This document shows positions 31,228 through 40,173 of a DNA stretch of 64,000 nt, in pieces; the stretch's first letter is position 1; each line of letters starts with the position of its first letter. The DNA is taken from positions 31,515 to 95,514 of the forward strand of contig NZ_JMLE01000018.1 of NCBI RefSeq assembly GCF_000685965.1, read 5' to 3'. The notes under the pieces were generated by a model. It did not search any database. It saw only the letters and a list, made by a program, of their open reading frames with translations, and had not been told where the DNA came from. This stretch comes from Arthrobacter sp. UNC362MFTsu5.1 (GTDB taxonomy: Bacteria; Actinomycetota; Actinomycetes; Actinomycetales; Micrococcaceae). Position numbers and translations under genes: made by a program.

Positions 31228-33405
31228 TCACACTCCTGATTGGGCCACTGCGGCCTGTGGAAGGACAGGCGTTTCGGAGGTGACGACGTCCACCGTGAGG
31301 GCTCCGGCGCAGTCGGGGCAGTAGTACTCCCTGAGCAGGACTGCGGGTTCCTCCAGTCGTAGGCGCACATTCATGTCGAGCTCGGCGTACCGCTCGGATA
31401 CGGCCCGCTCGTGGGCAACCGCGGTCTCCCGCCAGTTCCCCTCCCCGAGGTCGCCTCCGCAGTAGCCGCAGGCCCATATGCCGTTCGCTGTCCTCACGAT
31501 TGAGATGCCGTTTCCAGCCTGCGGGGTTTGCTGCGCAGCCGTCGGCTCAGCCCCGATGCGGGCACGGCGGATCTCACGCCGTAACGCTTCAGTCGCCTCC
31601 GCATCGGCCGCACCTTCGACCAGTTCCACCCCGTACGCTGCGCGGGCGTGTTTGGCCGTGATGTAGCCCGACGCAACATCTTCGGCCACGAGGGAGGGGT
31701 CCCGCAGCAGCGGGTCTCCCAGGCCGCCGCCTCCGCCAGAAGTGGCCAGCCAGACGTCATGGGGATTGATCGTCAGGTGGGTGACCTTCGAGGCCAGCCG
31801 TGGCGCCGTCCCATCTACTGTCTCCCGGGTCGGCAACCGGCCGGCGGCGAGCAGGGACGGCACGTTAGTATCGCGCAGGATGGAGAAGCTGCCTGACGAG
31901 GCCGGATGGCCGCCACCGAAGCCGCGTGGTGGAACTTCGGCGCATGCGTTGAAGCCGGGCCCGGAGGCCCCGCTGTCTCCGAGGATTGTGTAGGCCTGCT
32001 CGAGCCCCTGACCACCGCGGGTGATACCAGGGCCACCAGAGTTCGGCACTACCCGACGCCACAGGAAGAGCACGGGATCGGAAGCCTCGTGGGTTTCGAC
32101 ATCGGCCATCGCACAGCCGGTAAGGCACGTGCAGCCGTATGCGTCCTGACCGTCGTGGCCGGTCTGCGCTCCCCCACCCTCACCGACGGCGTTGTCGGTG
32201 TAGAACATAACCGAGTGGCCGCCGTGCTGGTTTGGGCCGAACGTGGCATTGGCCGGGTAGCCGTCCTGAGCCTGGCCGGCTACCCTCGATCGCAGCTCAG
32301 CATCCCCGCTCAGCGAGAGTGCCTGGGACAGCGTGTCCTTGACCATCTTCGCAACACGCAGCCCGACCTCGGAGTGCGCGTTGCTGACGGGCGCCGGCGG
32401 CACGGAGTTAACGATGGTGCCCCGCGGCCCCAGATCGAAGGAGAGCGGGCGCCATATGCCCCCGTTGAGAGGGAGATCTCCGTACCCGAGCACTGTGAGC
32501 AGGCCCGACATCGTCTGGCCCCACATGGCACCCTGCGCGGAGTTCACGTAAGCATCAATCTGCGGGACCCCGGCATACTCGAAGTGCAGATTCGATCCGC
32601 GGACGTGCAGCTTCAAGCTCAGCTCGAGCAGCTGATCGGGCCCATCATGGCCGTCGAACTCATTCCAGTCAATAGCCTGATAGACACCATCCGGAATCCG
32701 CTCAATACGCTGCCGCAGGACCCGCTCGGAAAGTTCCTTGTTGATCTCGCAGAACTGCCGGTGCCGTTCGAGGCCGAACTCATCAAGCACGTCGACCAGC
32801 TTCCGGGAGGCCGTGTTGTTAGCTGCGATCATGCTGCGGATGTCATTGAGCACCTCATCGCTGGCGCGCACGTTCGCTGCAATGAAGTTCTCCCACTCCG
32901 AGTCCATCTCACCGTCGCGGATAATGCGGACTGGAGGGAAGCGCAGGCCTTCCTGATAGACATCACGAGCCCCTGGCGCGAAGCCTGAGACACCGACACC
33001 ACCGATATCGGTGACATGCATGTCCGCGAAGCTCCAACCGACGTGCTCGTTTTTGTAGAAGGTCGGCATAATGATCGACACGTCGCCCTGGTGCATGGCA
33101 CCGGCAGTGTGAGGATCATTGACGATCCAGCCGTCGCCAGGCCTGATGCTCTGGTCACGGGTGAGCTGTGCGATCGCCTGGGTGCCGATGAGTGACGATG
33201 CCAGATGGAAAGTCACATGGGTCATGAAGCTGATGTGCTCGGGCTTGGTGTCGAGCAGGCATGTCGAGAAGTCCTTCGCCTCAGTCACGATGGCCGAGCC
33301 GCACGTCCGGATCAGGCTGACTGCCATCTCCTTGGTCACGTTTTCCAAGGCTTTGCGGTGGACCTCGGCGGCTACGACGTCGTAACCGGTGGTTGCGCTG
33401 CTCAT
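31228..33405 (-). CDS. HyuB-type subunit with fused zinc-ribbon gamma-like domain
   Basis: A 725-residue protein. Residues 1 to about 600 are a hydantoinase B/oxoprolinase domain (VAAEVHRKALENVTKEMAVSLIRT start, GDGWIVNDPHTAGAMHQGDVSII, GGGGGLGDPLLRDP near the end). The last 100 or so residues form a separate zinc-ribbon-like module with Cys646, Cys649, Cys696 and Cys699 and an REYYCPDC segment, resembling the gamma subunit of acetone/acetophenone carboxylases. The ATG at 33405 has GGAGG 7 bases upstream and overlaps the HyuA stop by one base. With HyuA it would form an ATP-dependent carboxylase or amide-ring-opening enzyme in the cytoplasm; the fused ribbon favours a ketone-carboxylase-like role (inference). 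Confidence 0.85.
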   Translation of the reverse strand: MSSATTGYDVVAAEVHRKALENVTKEMAVSLIRTCGSAIVTEAKDFSTCLLDTKPEHISFMTHVTFHLASSLIGTQAIAQLTRDQSIRPGDGWIVNDPHTAGAMHQGDVSIIMPTFYKNEHVGWSFADMHVTDIGGVGVSGFAPGARDVYQEGLRFPPVRIIRDGEMDSEWENFIAANVRASDEVLNDIRSMIAANNTASRKLVDVLDEFGLERHRQFCEINKELSERVLRQRIERIPDGVYQAIDWNEFDGHDGPDQLLELSLKLHVRGSNLHFEYAGVPQIDAYVNSAQGAMWGQTMSGLLTVLGYGDLPLNGGIWRPLSFDLGPRGTIVNSVPPAPVSNAHSEVGLRVAKMVKDTLSQALSLSGDAELRSRVAGQAQDGYPANATFGPNQHGGHSVMFYTDNAVGEGGGAQTGHDGQDAYGCTCLTGCAMADVETHEASDPVLFLWRRVVPNSGGPGITRGGQGLEQAYTILGDSGASGPGFNACAEVPPRGFGGGHPASSGSFSILRDTNVPSLLAAGRLPTRETVDGTAPRLASKVTHLTINPHDVWLATSGGGGGLGDPLLRDPSLVAEDVASGYITAKHARAAYGVELVEGAADAEATEALRREIRRARIGAEPTAAQQTPQAGNGISIVRTANGIWACGYCGGDLGEGNWRETAVAHERAVSERYAELDMNVRLRLEEPAVLLREYYCPDCAGALTVDVVTSETPVLPQAAVAQSGV

Positions 33406-35498
33406 TAAAAGACCTCCATCACAAAATTGCCGTACTGGTCGAGCCTGAGCTCGCAATCCACCGGGACGTATATCGTCGTATCGCCGGCGTCGATTATCGT
33501 GGGTCCGCTGACCGCCATGCCCGGCTCGAGCCGGCTCGCCGCGTAGATCGCAACCTCTACCCTCTCGCGAGTTTCAGGCAGACAGATCAGACGCCTGCCG
33601 AGCTCCGCGCTCTCAAGAGCGTCACCCGTGACCGGGCCCTGCTCTGGCGGGCGTGGGAAAGAACCGACCGCCGTGACTGAGACATTGACCATGACGACTG
33701 GGACGTCCTTCCAGGCGGTACCGCTGCCGTAGGTCTCCTCATAAGTGGTGGCGAATTGGGCAGCGATGTCAGTGGCGTCGGATTCGGTAAGGGCACGGTC
33801 TGGAAGCACAATTGATAGTTCGAAGGACTGGCCACGGTAACGCAGATCCGCGGTCACCCGCTGCTCGATCTGTTCCTCACTGAAGCCCTCCTCCGTGAGC
33901 GCTGCCCGCGAATCGAAGAGCAGCCGCTTCACTATGAGGTTGACCGATTCCACGCCGTCGGTCTGGCTGAGGTCCCAACGGGCTGCTTGGTCGCGGCGTA
34001 CGACGAAGTCGGCGGAGAGCAGGCCCCGAGCGCAGAAAACCGAACTGTTGGCGGGCATCACTACCCGTCGGATGCCAAGGCGGCGGGCGATCTGGCCAGC
34101 GAACATGGGGAGGGTCCCGCCATAGGCGAGGAAGAGGAACTCGCGCGGATCGTGCCCGCGGTTGACGCTGACCTCGCGCACGGCGGTGGCCATGTTGACG
34201 ACGGCGAGGTCATGGACTGCACAGGCAGCTTCGACGGCGGTCCAGCCAAAAGGCTCGGCGTAGACGTTCTCCAGAGCCTCAGCTGACTTCTCCGGATAGA
34301 GAGGGACGCGTCCGTCGAGATAGCGCGCGGGATCGATGAACCCTAGTACGACCATGGCGTCGGTGACGGTTGGCTCTGTACCGCCCCGGCCCAGCGCTGC
34401 CGGCCCGGGTGTGGAGCTGGCGCTCCGTGGACCCACTTGGGGAACGCCGCGTTCGCCGATGGAAGCAATGGAACCTCCGCCCGCGCCGACTGAGATGACG
34501 TCGACGATGTTCACTCCTGTTTGGAACAGGTCGATGTCGAGGTTCTTGGCGACCTTGACCTCGTTGTCCACGATGATGCCGGTGTCGAAGCTGGTGCCGC
34601 CCATGTCGCCGAGCAGAACCCGGGGCTCTCCCATCCGCTTTGCCAACTCGTTCGCGCCAATCGCCCCTGCCGCCGGGCCTGAACCGAGGAGTGCAAGGGG
34701 GTTCGTCCGCGCTCGGTTGAGGCTGATACCCCCTCCGAGTCCTTGGAAGAACATCAGGCCGCCGGCCAGTCCGCTGGTGCGGAGCTGTTCGCCCAGAGAG
34801 TCCAGATAGACCTGGGCGTCGCGGTGCACGAATGAGTTTAGGACGGTAGTCGTGAACCGCCGCGTCTCACCAGCGACCGGGTAGACCACGTGCGAGGCGG
34901 AGATGAACAGGTCCGGGTAGAGGCCGCGTGCCAGCTCAACAACTCGACGCTCATGAGCTTCATTTGCGTAGCTGTGCAGGAAGCAGATGGCCAGTGCCTC
35001 AACCTTCTCTTCCTCGACGAGACGGCGCAGCTCGGCTACCGTCTGCTCCTCGTTCAGTGGGACCAGTTCCTCACCGGACCAGTCGATGCGCTCCTCGATC
35101 TCAGCAATCGCCGAGCGCGCCACCAGATCTGGCACGTTTACCTGGAGGTGGTCGTCAAGCACCGACAGTCGTGGACCGCCAGCGAAGCGCAGCACGTCGC
35201 GGAACCCGGAGGTCACCAGCAGGCCAACTGAACAGCCTCTCAGTTCGGTGATTGTGTTGGTGACAACTGTGGTGCCGTTCACAAAGAGATCGGTGCGAGC
35301 GAGCAGCTCGCCAAGGCTGAGCCCGAATCGTCCTGCTGCCACCCCGACCGCCTCAAGTACACCGCGGCTGAAGTCGTCGTACGTCGTCAACGCTTTGCCG
35401 CGTTCCACCCGCCCATCGAGGAGAACCGCGACGTCTGTGTGGGTACCACCAACGTCTACTCCTATAAACCCGCCTGATGCGGCTTGATCCTGCGCCAC
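33405..35498 (-). CDS. HyuA-type subunit (hydantoinase/oxoprolinase or ketone carboxylase)
   Basis: A 697-residue ASKHA-fold ATPase subunit. Motifs are FIGVDVGGTHTDVAVL (phosphate 1 loop) and FVNGTTVVTNTITELRG. LLGDMGGTSFDTGIIVD is the phosphate 2 region, followed by ISVGAGGGSIASIGERGVPQVGPRSASSTPGPA. These enzymes activate the substrate by phosphoryl transfer before ring opening (hydantoin, 5-oxoproline) or carboxylation (acetone, acetophenone). It is directly followed by HyuB and lies 58 bases downstream of the ABC ATPase gene, in the same operon. The substrate is not determinable. Confidence 0.88.
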   Translation of the reverse strand: MAQDQAASGGFIGVDVGGTHTDVAVLLDGRVERGKALTTYDDFSRGVLEAVGVAAGRFGLSLGELLARTDLFVNGTTVVTNTITELRGCSVGLLVTSGFRDVLRFAGGPRLSVLDDHLQVNVPDLVARSAIAEIEERIDWSGEELVPLNEEQTVAELRRLVEEEKVEALAICFLHSYANEAHERRVVELARGLYPDLFISASHVVYPVAGETRRFTTTVLNSFVHRDAQVYLDSLGEQLRTSGLAGGLMFFQGLGGGISLNRARTNPLALLGSGPAAGAIGANELAKRMGEPRVLLGDMGGTSFDTGIIVDNEVKVAKNLDIDLFQTGVNIVDVISVGAGGGSIASIGERGVPQVGPRSASSTPGPAALGRGGTEPTVTDAMVVLGFIDPARYLDGRVPLYPEKSAEALENVYAEPFGWTAVEAACAVHDLAVVNMATAVREVSVNRGHDPREFLFLAYGGTLPMFAGQIARRLGIRRVVMPANSSVFCARGLLSADFVVRRDQAARWDLSQTDGVESVNLIVKRLLFDSRAALTEEGFSEEQIEQRVTADLRYRGQSFELSIVLPDRALTESDATDIAAQFATTYEETYGSGTAWKDVPVVMVNVSVTAVGSFPRPPEQGPVTGDALESAELGRRLICLPETRERVEVAIYAASRLEPGMAVSGPTIIDAGDTTIYVPVDCELRLDQYGNFVMEVF

Positions 35499-35556
35499 GT
35501 TTACCCTGCCTTCTGCCCGACCGCTTCCTTGTGGTCGTGCTTGCCGTTGTGAAAAA

Positions 35557-37074
35557 TTATGCTTCGTCTTGCGTAGTTCGACCGATAAGACTGGCCTTGG
35601 TTATGTCTTCCTTGGTTGCTGCCTCGCCCGCCAGTTCGATGATCGGCTTCCCCTCGTACATGACAATCACTCGGTCGCACAGTTCGGCGAGCTCGTCGGG
35701 CTCTGAGCTCGCGACCAGGACCGCCCCGCCGGCGGCCGCCATCTCGCGAATGCGGGCATGGATGTCACGTTTAGCAGCTACGTCAACCCCCTCCGTTGGC
35801 TCGTTGATGGCAAAAATGCGCGCTCCAGACATGAGCGCACGCGCTATGAGCACTTTCTGCTGGTTGCCTCCACTCAGGGTGCTGATGCGGTTGCCTGCAA
35901 CCAGCTTCGGCCTGATGTCCAGCTTGCTGAGGACGACGTCCACTGCGCTCTGTTCGCGCTTAGCCAGAACGATGGGAATATTCCTGTGTAGGCGATGCTC
36001 ACGGTCGTTCACGAGCGTCGCGGTTGTGGCCACTGTTAGGTTCCCGATGATGCTGTTGTGAGCCCGATCATCGGGGATGTAGGCGATGCCGGCCTTAATC
36101 GAGGCCTGTCGGGAACGCAGGGATAGTTTCTTGTCCTCCATCTTGACTGTCCCCTCGTGCCGTGGGTGCAGCCCCGCCAAACACTCGAGGACTTCACTCA
36201 TGCCTGCTCCGACCAGGCCTGCGACACCGACCACCTCGCCGGCGTGGAGCTGGAGCGCAAAGTCCGAGACTGTTGGGGGGACGGCGAGACCTGTCACCGT
36301 CAGCACCGGCTCGGCGTGAGAATCGGAGGAAGATGCCTTGCGGTAAACCCCGTCCAGCTTGCGACCGGCGATCAGCTCACCAAGCTCTTCTTTGCCCAGG
36401 GTGGTGCTCTCGCGGTCTGCAACGATCCGGCCTTGGCGCAGGACGATGACACGTGTGCAGAAGCTGAGGACTTCCTCCAGGCGGTGCGAAATGAAAACGA
36501 CGGTCACGCCCTCCTCGCGCATTCGCTCTATCGCGCGGAATACGCGATCGACCTCGCTCGGGTGCAGTGCGGCTGTGGGCTCGTCGAGCAGTACCAGCGA
36601 AGGAGAGCGCAGCAGTGCTCGTGCGATCATCACGAGGCGTTGCACTGATGCTCCGCACTCACCGGCGCGCCTTCCCAATATGTTGACGATGCCGAGAGTT
36701 TCCGCAACCTTCGCTGCCCGGGAGACGACGTCACGCCGCCGGCCCTTCACGCCGAGCGTGATGTTGTCTTCCACTGACATCAGCGGCACGAGGTTCAACT
36801 GCTGCGGAACCATTGCGATTCCGGCGTCCAAGGCCTCACTGGGGCGGGAGAACTCCACGGGCCCAGCACCTATGAATACTTGACCGGATACCGGCTTCTC
36901 GACTCCGGCGAGTATTCGGGTGAGTGTCGACTTACCCGCTCCGTTGTGCCCGACCAGACCCACGATTTCGCCGGGTGCAAGCGAGAACGTGATGTCGGTA
37001 AGGGCCTGGACTCCAGGGTAATACTGAGTAACCGACCGGACCTCCAGCGCCGGGGCCGTTGCCGTCTCGGTCAT
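35557..37074 (-). CDS. ABC importer ATPase with two nucleotide-binding domains (RbsA-like)
   Basis: A 505-residue tandem ATPase of the ribose/xylose importer type. Domain 1 has Walker A GHNGAGKST and Walker B LVLLDEPTAALHP, but its signature is altered (CGASVQRLV instead of LSVGQQQ-like). Domain 2 has the degenerate P-loop GLVGAGMSE usual for this family and an intact LSGGNQQK signature. The ATG overlaps the permease stop by 4 bases. It energises import of the operon's substrate, probably the compound attacked by HyuA/HyuB. Confidence 0.88.
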   Translation of the reverse strand: MTETATAPALEVRSVTQYYPGVQALTDITFSLAPGEIVGLVGHNGAGKSTLTRILAGVEKPVSGQVFIGAGPVEFSRPSEALDAGIAMVPQQLNLVPLMSVEDNITLGVKGRRRDVVSRAAKVAETLGIVNILGRRAGECGASVQRLVMIARALLRSPSLVLLDEPTAALHPSEVDRVFRAIERMREEGVTVVFISHRLEEVLSFCTRVIVLRQGRIVADRESTTLGKEELGELIAGRKLDGVYRKASSSDSHAEPVLTVTGLAVPPTVSDFALQLHAGEVVGVAGLVGAGMSEVLECLAGLHPRHEGTVKMEDKKLSLRSRQASIKAGIAYIPDDRAHNSIIGNLTVATTATLVNDREHRLHRNIPIVLAKREQSAVDVVLSKLDIRPKLVAGNRISTLSGGNQQKVLIARALMSGARIFAINEPTEGVDVAAKRDIHARIREMAAAGGAVLVASSEPDELAELCDRVIVMYEGKPIIELAGEAATKEDITKASLIGRTTQDEA

Positions 37075-38129
37075 GTGAGGGACTTCTTCGTTGAGACGAC
37101 CCGGGCGAACAGGATTGCCGCAAGGAGTATCGCGCCCTGGAAGAAGAACGACGTGTAGGCCGGAACAGACATCAGAATCAGCCCGTTCGAGGTGATCGTT
37201 GCGATTGCCACACCGACGAGCGTGCCCGGCACGTTGAACTCACCGACTTTGAACATCGCGGCGCCGATGAAGCAGGCGGCGAAAGACGGCAACAGCACAT
37301 CCAGCCCCGAGAGGGGGTACGCGGTGGTCTGCTTGCCAGCGAACAGGAAGCCCGCGAGGGTTGCCAGCATCGCCGAGATCATGAAGACCCACAGCTTGAC
37401 CCGAGCGGTGTTGATGCCCGCGATTCGAGCGGCCACGGGATTGCCGCCCACAGCGCGCACGTGGCGCCCGAGCGTAGACCGCTCCAAAGTCAGCCACGCC
37501 AGGGCTGCCACGGCCACGGCGATGATTGCCAGGTTTGGCACCGGCCCCATGGACCCGCGGCAGAAGGCGACCAGATCATCCGGGAAGCCTCCATAGATCT
37601 GTTGGCTGTTCGTCACCACGTACTGCCCGCCATTGAGGATCGCGCCTACAGCGATGGTCACGATGAGCGCTGGCAGGCCGAAGTAGCCGACCAGGACTCC
37701 GTTCAAGGCTCCGATGAGCAGCCCGGCCACAGCGACGATGAGAATCGCCTCGATCGTGATGAGGTTCATCGGGGACAGCAACTGTGCCGTTGCAACCGTT
37801 GCGAGGCCGATCACGCCGTTCAGTGAAAGGTCGAACTCGCCTGCTGCCAGGCAGAGGGTGAGCCCGATTGCGACGATAGCCGGTAGCGCCGCATCACTGG
37901 CGATTGTCTTGAAATTCGCCAGCGTCAGGAAGTTGGGTGCGATCACCGAGAAGACGATGACGAGCAGGACCAGGACGACGGGGACGCCGATCTGGCCGAG
38001 AAGGCGGCGACGACGCTCTCGCCGTTCGAGCCCGGCTGCAGCAGAGGAGGTGTTGGACTTCTTAGGAGCGTCGCCTTGGTTGGCTTGAGCTGACGCTGGG
38101 ATCCGAGCGTCTGTCATTTCGGTGCTCAT
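37071..38129 (-). CDS. ABC importer permease (RbsC-like)
   Basis: A 352-residue inner-membrane permease of the BPD_transp_2 family with about ten hydrophobic segments after a charged N-terminal stretch (LERRERRRRLLGQIGV). Characteristic sequence is AAGEFDLSLNGVIGLATVATAQL and RSTLGRHVRAVGGNPVAARIAGINTARVKLWVF, the ATPase-contact loop. It overlaps both neighbours by 4 bases, so binding protein, permease and ATPase are made together. Confidence 0.88.
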   Translation of the reverse strand: MSTEMTDARIPASAQANQGDAPKKSNTSSAAAGLERRERRRRLLGQIGVPVVLVLLVIVFSVIAPNFLTLANFKTIASDAALPAIVAIGLTLCLAAGEFDLSLNGVIGLATVATAQLLSPMNLITIEAILIVAVAGLLIGALNGVLVGYFGLPALIVTIAVGAILNGGQYVVTNSQQIYGGFPDDLVAFCRGSMGPVPNLAIIAVAVAALAWLTLERSTLGRHVRAVGGNPVAARIAGINTARVKLWVFMISAMLATLAGFLFAGKQTTAYPLSGLDVLLPSFAACFIGAAMFKVGEFNVPGTLVGVAIATITSNGLILMSVPAYTSFFFQGAILLAAILFARVVSTKKSLT

Positions 38130-39304
38130 GCGAAGACCTCATTCCAACGTGCGATGAACTGTGAGCGGTAGGCGCCGCCGGCGAACATCCAGTCAGCCGC
38201 CTTGGCGCCCTTGGGAACCTGCTCGTTGACATTCGAGGCATCGAAAATGACGTCGGGAACTGGACGGGTCAAAGATAGAAGCCTGTTCGGCTTCTCACCT
38301 TTCAGGACCGTGAGGACCTGCTCGATGATGGTGTAGCTCTGATACGGCCAGTCGACCCAGCTCGTGGCTACCAACGGACTGTTGCCATTGCGGATTGCCT
38401 CGACACTGGCGCTCTGGGCGATGCGGCCATAGACCTGAACGTCCTTCTTACCGAGCTGTTCGATGCCGCTGGCTGCGGGTACAGCGATGGGCGGGTAGTT
38501 GCAAAAGATCGCGTTGATGTCGGGATTGGCCTGGACCATTCCCTGAGCGCGCGTCGTAGAGTCTTGGACGGTGTTTGTGCCGCTGACTGCGTAGTCACGC
38601 GCCACGATCTCGAACTGCTTGTCAATGCCGATCAGGGTCTCGAAGACGCTACGCCCCGGGACGAGTGCATCCGAGACTGGCGCGTCGAGGACCCCGACCT
38701 TGATTGGGGCTCCACCCCTGCGGTTCTTTTGGTCAGCCATCAGGTAGTGCGTCAGCAAAAGCGCGTCGTGGTCGAGCAGCGGGCCGTAATCAACGGCGAT
38801 GGTGGGGTCGAACTGGGCAAACATCAGGTTGCCCACGACCGGGATGCCCGCGGCCTGGGCTTGCTCGAGCTGTGCGTTGATGAAGATCGCCGGCACGACC
38901 ACCACCACAATGGCGTCGACTTTGCGGGTGATGAACGACGACATGGCTGTCTGCGCCTGGGACTGGTCCCCCTTTGCGTCGACGGCGATGAAGTTCCAAT
39001 TCAATCCCGCGTCCTGAGCGGCCTGATCCAGCCATTTCTGGATGCTGACCTCGTTCTCGTCTAACAGGGTGAAAAAAACGACACCGATGGTTTTGCCCTT
39101 GAACGAGTTCCCGAGGGCCGCCTTCACATCGGAGTTGCTCGAAATCGCCGGGGACGCCGCCACGTTATCGCCACGCGTTGTGCAACCCACCAGCAGCGGC
39201 ACGGCAACAGCTCCGCCCAGCAGCGCCCGGAGCACTGTTGCCCGGTTGACGTTCTGCGGAGCGGAGGCGGAGTCCTCGCCTTGCAGGGTGTTGTTGTTAG
39301 GCAT
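38126..39304 (-). CDS. ABC importer substrate-binding lipoprotein
   Basis: A 392-residue type I periplasmic binding protein. The N-terminus has a long polar leader, then LRALLGGAVAVPLLVGC with lipobox LVGC, giving lipid attachment at Cys41. The mature domain begins KTIGVVFFTLLDENEVSIQKWLDQAA and contains VDAIVVVVVPAIFINAQLEQAQAAGIPVVG, typical of sugar-type binding proteins. A GAAAGGTGATTG precedes the ATG. It is the first gene of the five-gene operon, with a consensus promoter about 190 bases upstream. The ligand may be a ring compound rather than a sugar given HyuA/HyuB (inference). Confidence 0.88.
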   Translation of the reverse strand: MPNNNTLQGEDSASAPQNVNRATVLRALLGGAVAVPLLVGCTTRGDNVAASPAISSNSDVKAALGNSFKGKTIGVVFFTLLDENEVSIQKWLDQAAQDAGLNWNFIAVDAKGDQSQAQTAMSSFITRKVDAIVVVVVPAIFINAQLEQAQAAGIPVVGNLMFAQFDPTIAVDYGPLLDHDALLLTHYLMADQKNRRGGAPIKVGVLDAPVSDALVPGRSVFETLIGIDKQFEIVARDYAVSGTNTVQDSTTRAQGMVQANPDINAIFCNYPPIAVPAASGIEQLGKKDVQVYGRIAQSASVEAIRNGNSPLVATSWVDWPYQSYTIIEQVLTVLKGEKPNRLLSLTRPVPDVIFDASNVNEQVPKGAKAADWMFAGGAYRSQFIARWNEVFA

Positions 39305-39468
39305 TTGTCAATCACCTTTCATGAGGGCCGCCTCATTGCGACCTTCCGGGTCCGTCCGCGCTCTGTGCGAAGCGGATGAGGGTTCAGACGTGTTCGCCGC
39401 GAACGACTCACGTGCGGGCAACAGTCCGCCGCTGAAATATTAAAGCCAGCAAAGTACCCGAGTTGGGC

Positions 39469-39519
39469 AAATAATGCATTCCTTGCTAGAAGGATACTTT
39501 TCCTGCTATACGGTGTCAA
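39469..39519 (-). promoter_or_regulatory. Sigma-70-type promoter with downstream AAATAATGCAT operator
   Basis: On the minus strand TTGACA (39519-39514), a 17-base spacer and TATCCT (39496-39491) form a near-consensus promoter reading into the ABC/Hyu operon. Around the expected transcription start lies AAATAATGCATT (39469-39480), shared with the two other sites at 47573-47590 and 51185-51202. A repressor bound there would block initiation; a GntR regulator from the neighbouring cluster is the obvious candidate (inference). Confidence 0.7.
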
Positions 39520-40173
39520 TCATCGATTTCAACGGACCCCCATAGCCACCACAAAGTGGCTGAGCCGATAGCGGTGACAGTCTTTTTCAAGGGCCGAAGG
39601 CGATAGGTTGCAGATCTGTGATGCCCCTCCCAGAGGGCGGACTCGATAAGCCCGGCGTTGAGCTCGAGGCCACACCCTGGCCTGCCGGCGAAGATGGTAC
39701 TGGTGGTTGATGACGAGATTCCTTCCGGGACGTGAACGCCGAAATCGAGATGCAGGAAGGGCTCCTTCGATGAGGGGCGGCCCGGCTTTACTAGCAGAAT
39801 TTGGTGCGCGCGCCGGCCCACCTTTACAACGGGACTAGGACAATCTCGGCGCTCAGCGGCCAGGGAGGAAGCGGTTCACTCCGGCTCTCCCTAAAACAGG
39901 TCAGGGAACGGCTCCGCCATTCACAGGAACCCAAACGGCCCTGCCGTTCCCTCGTCCGCGTCACTATCAGACGAGGGAAGATACGGAATCCGTCGTTAGG
40001 GTCGAGCGAGACGAATTATCTCCCTGGACGATGACGCAGACTCCTGTCGATCGGGTCTTCGTATGACCCCTGCAGGAGGATCAACTTTTATCCGGCTCCG
40101 GAACCTCAAGCAATACTGGCCGTTCGTTAGGTCAGATGCCACAGGAAGCGATTCTGTTCCTTGCCGAGGTTGA
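39520..40173. other. Gene-free stretch upstream of the ABC/Hyu operon
   Basis: About 650 bases with no convincing gene. A 101-codon minus frame at 39516-39821 has no ribosome-binding site and no recognisable product. No repeat shared with other regions was noticed. It may contain the remains of a lost gene. Confidence 0.35.

Noticed and set aside
31906..32988. A 360-codon plus-strand frame
   Set aside because: It is wholly antisense to the HyuB gene, with no recognisable domain and arginine/valine-rich shadow composition.
39516..39821. A 101-codon minus-strand frame upstream of the ABC/Hyu operon
   Set aside because: It lacks a ribosome-binding site and any family resemblance, and would overlap the promoter region of the operon.
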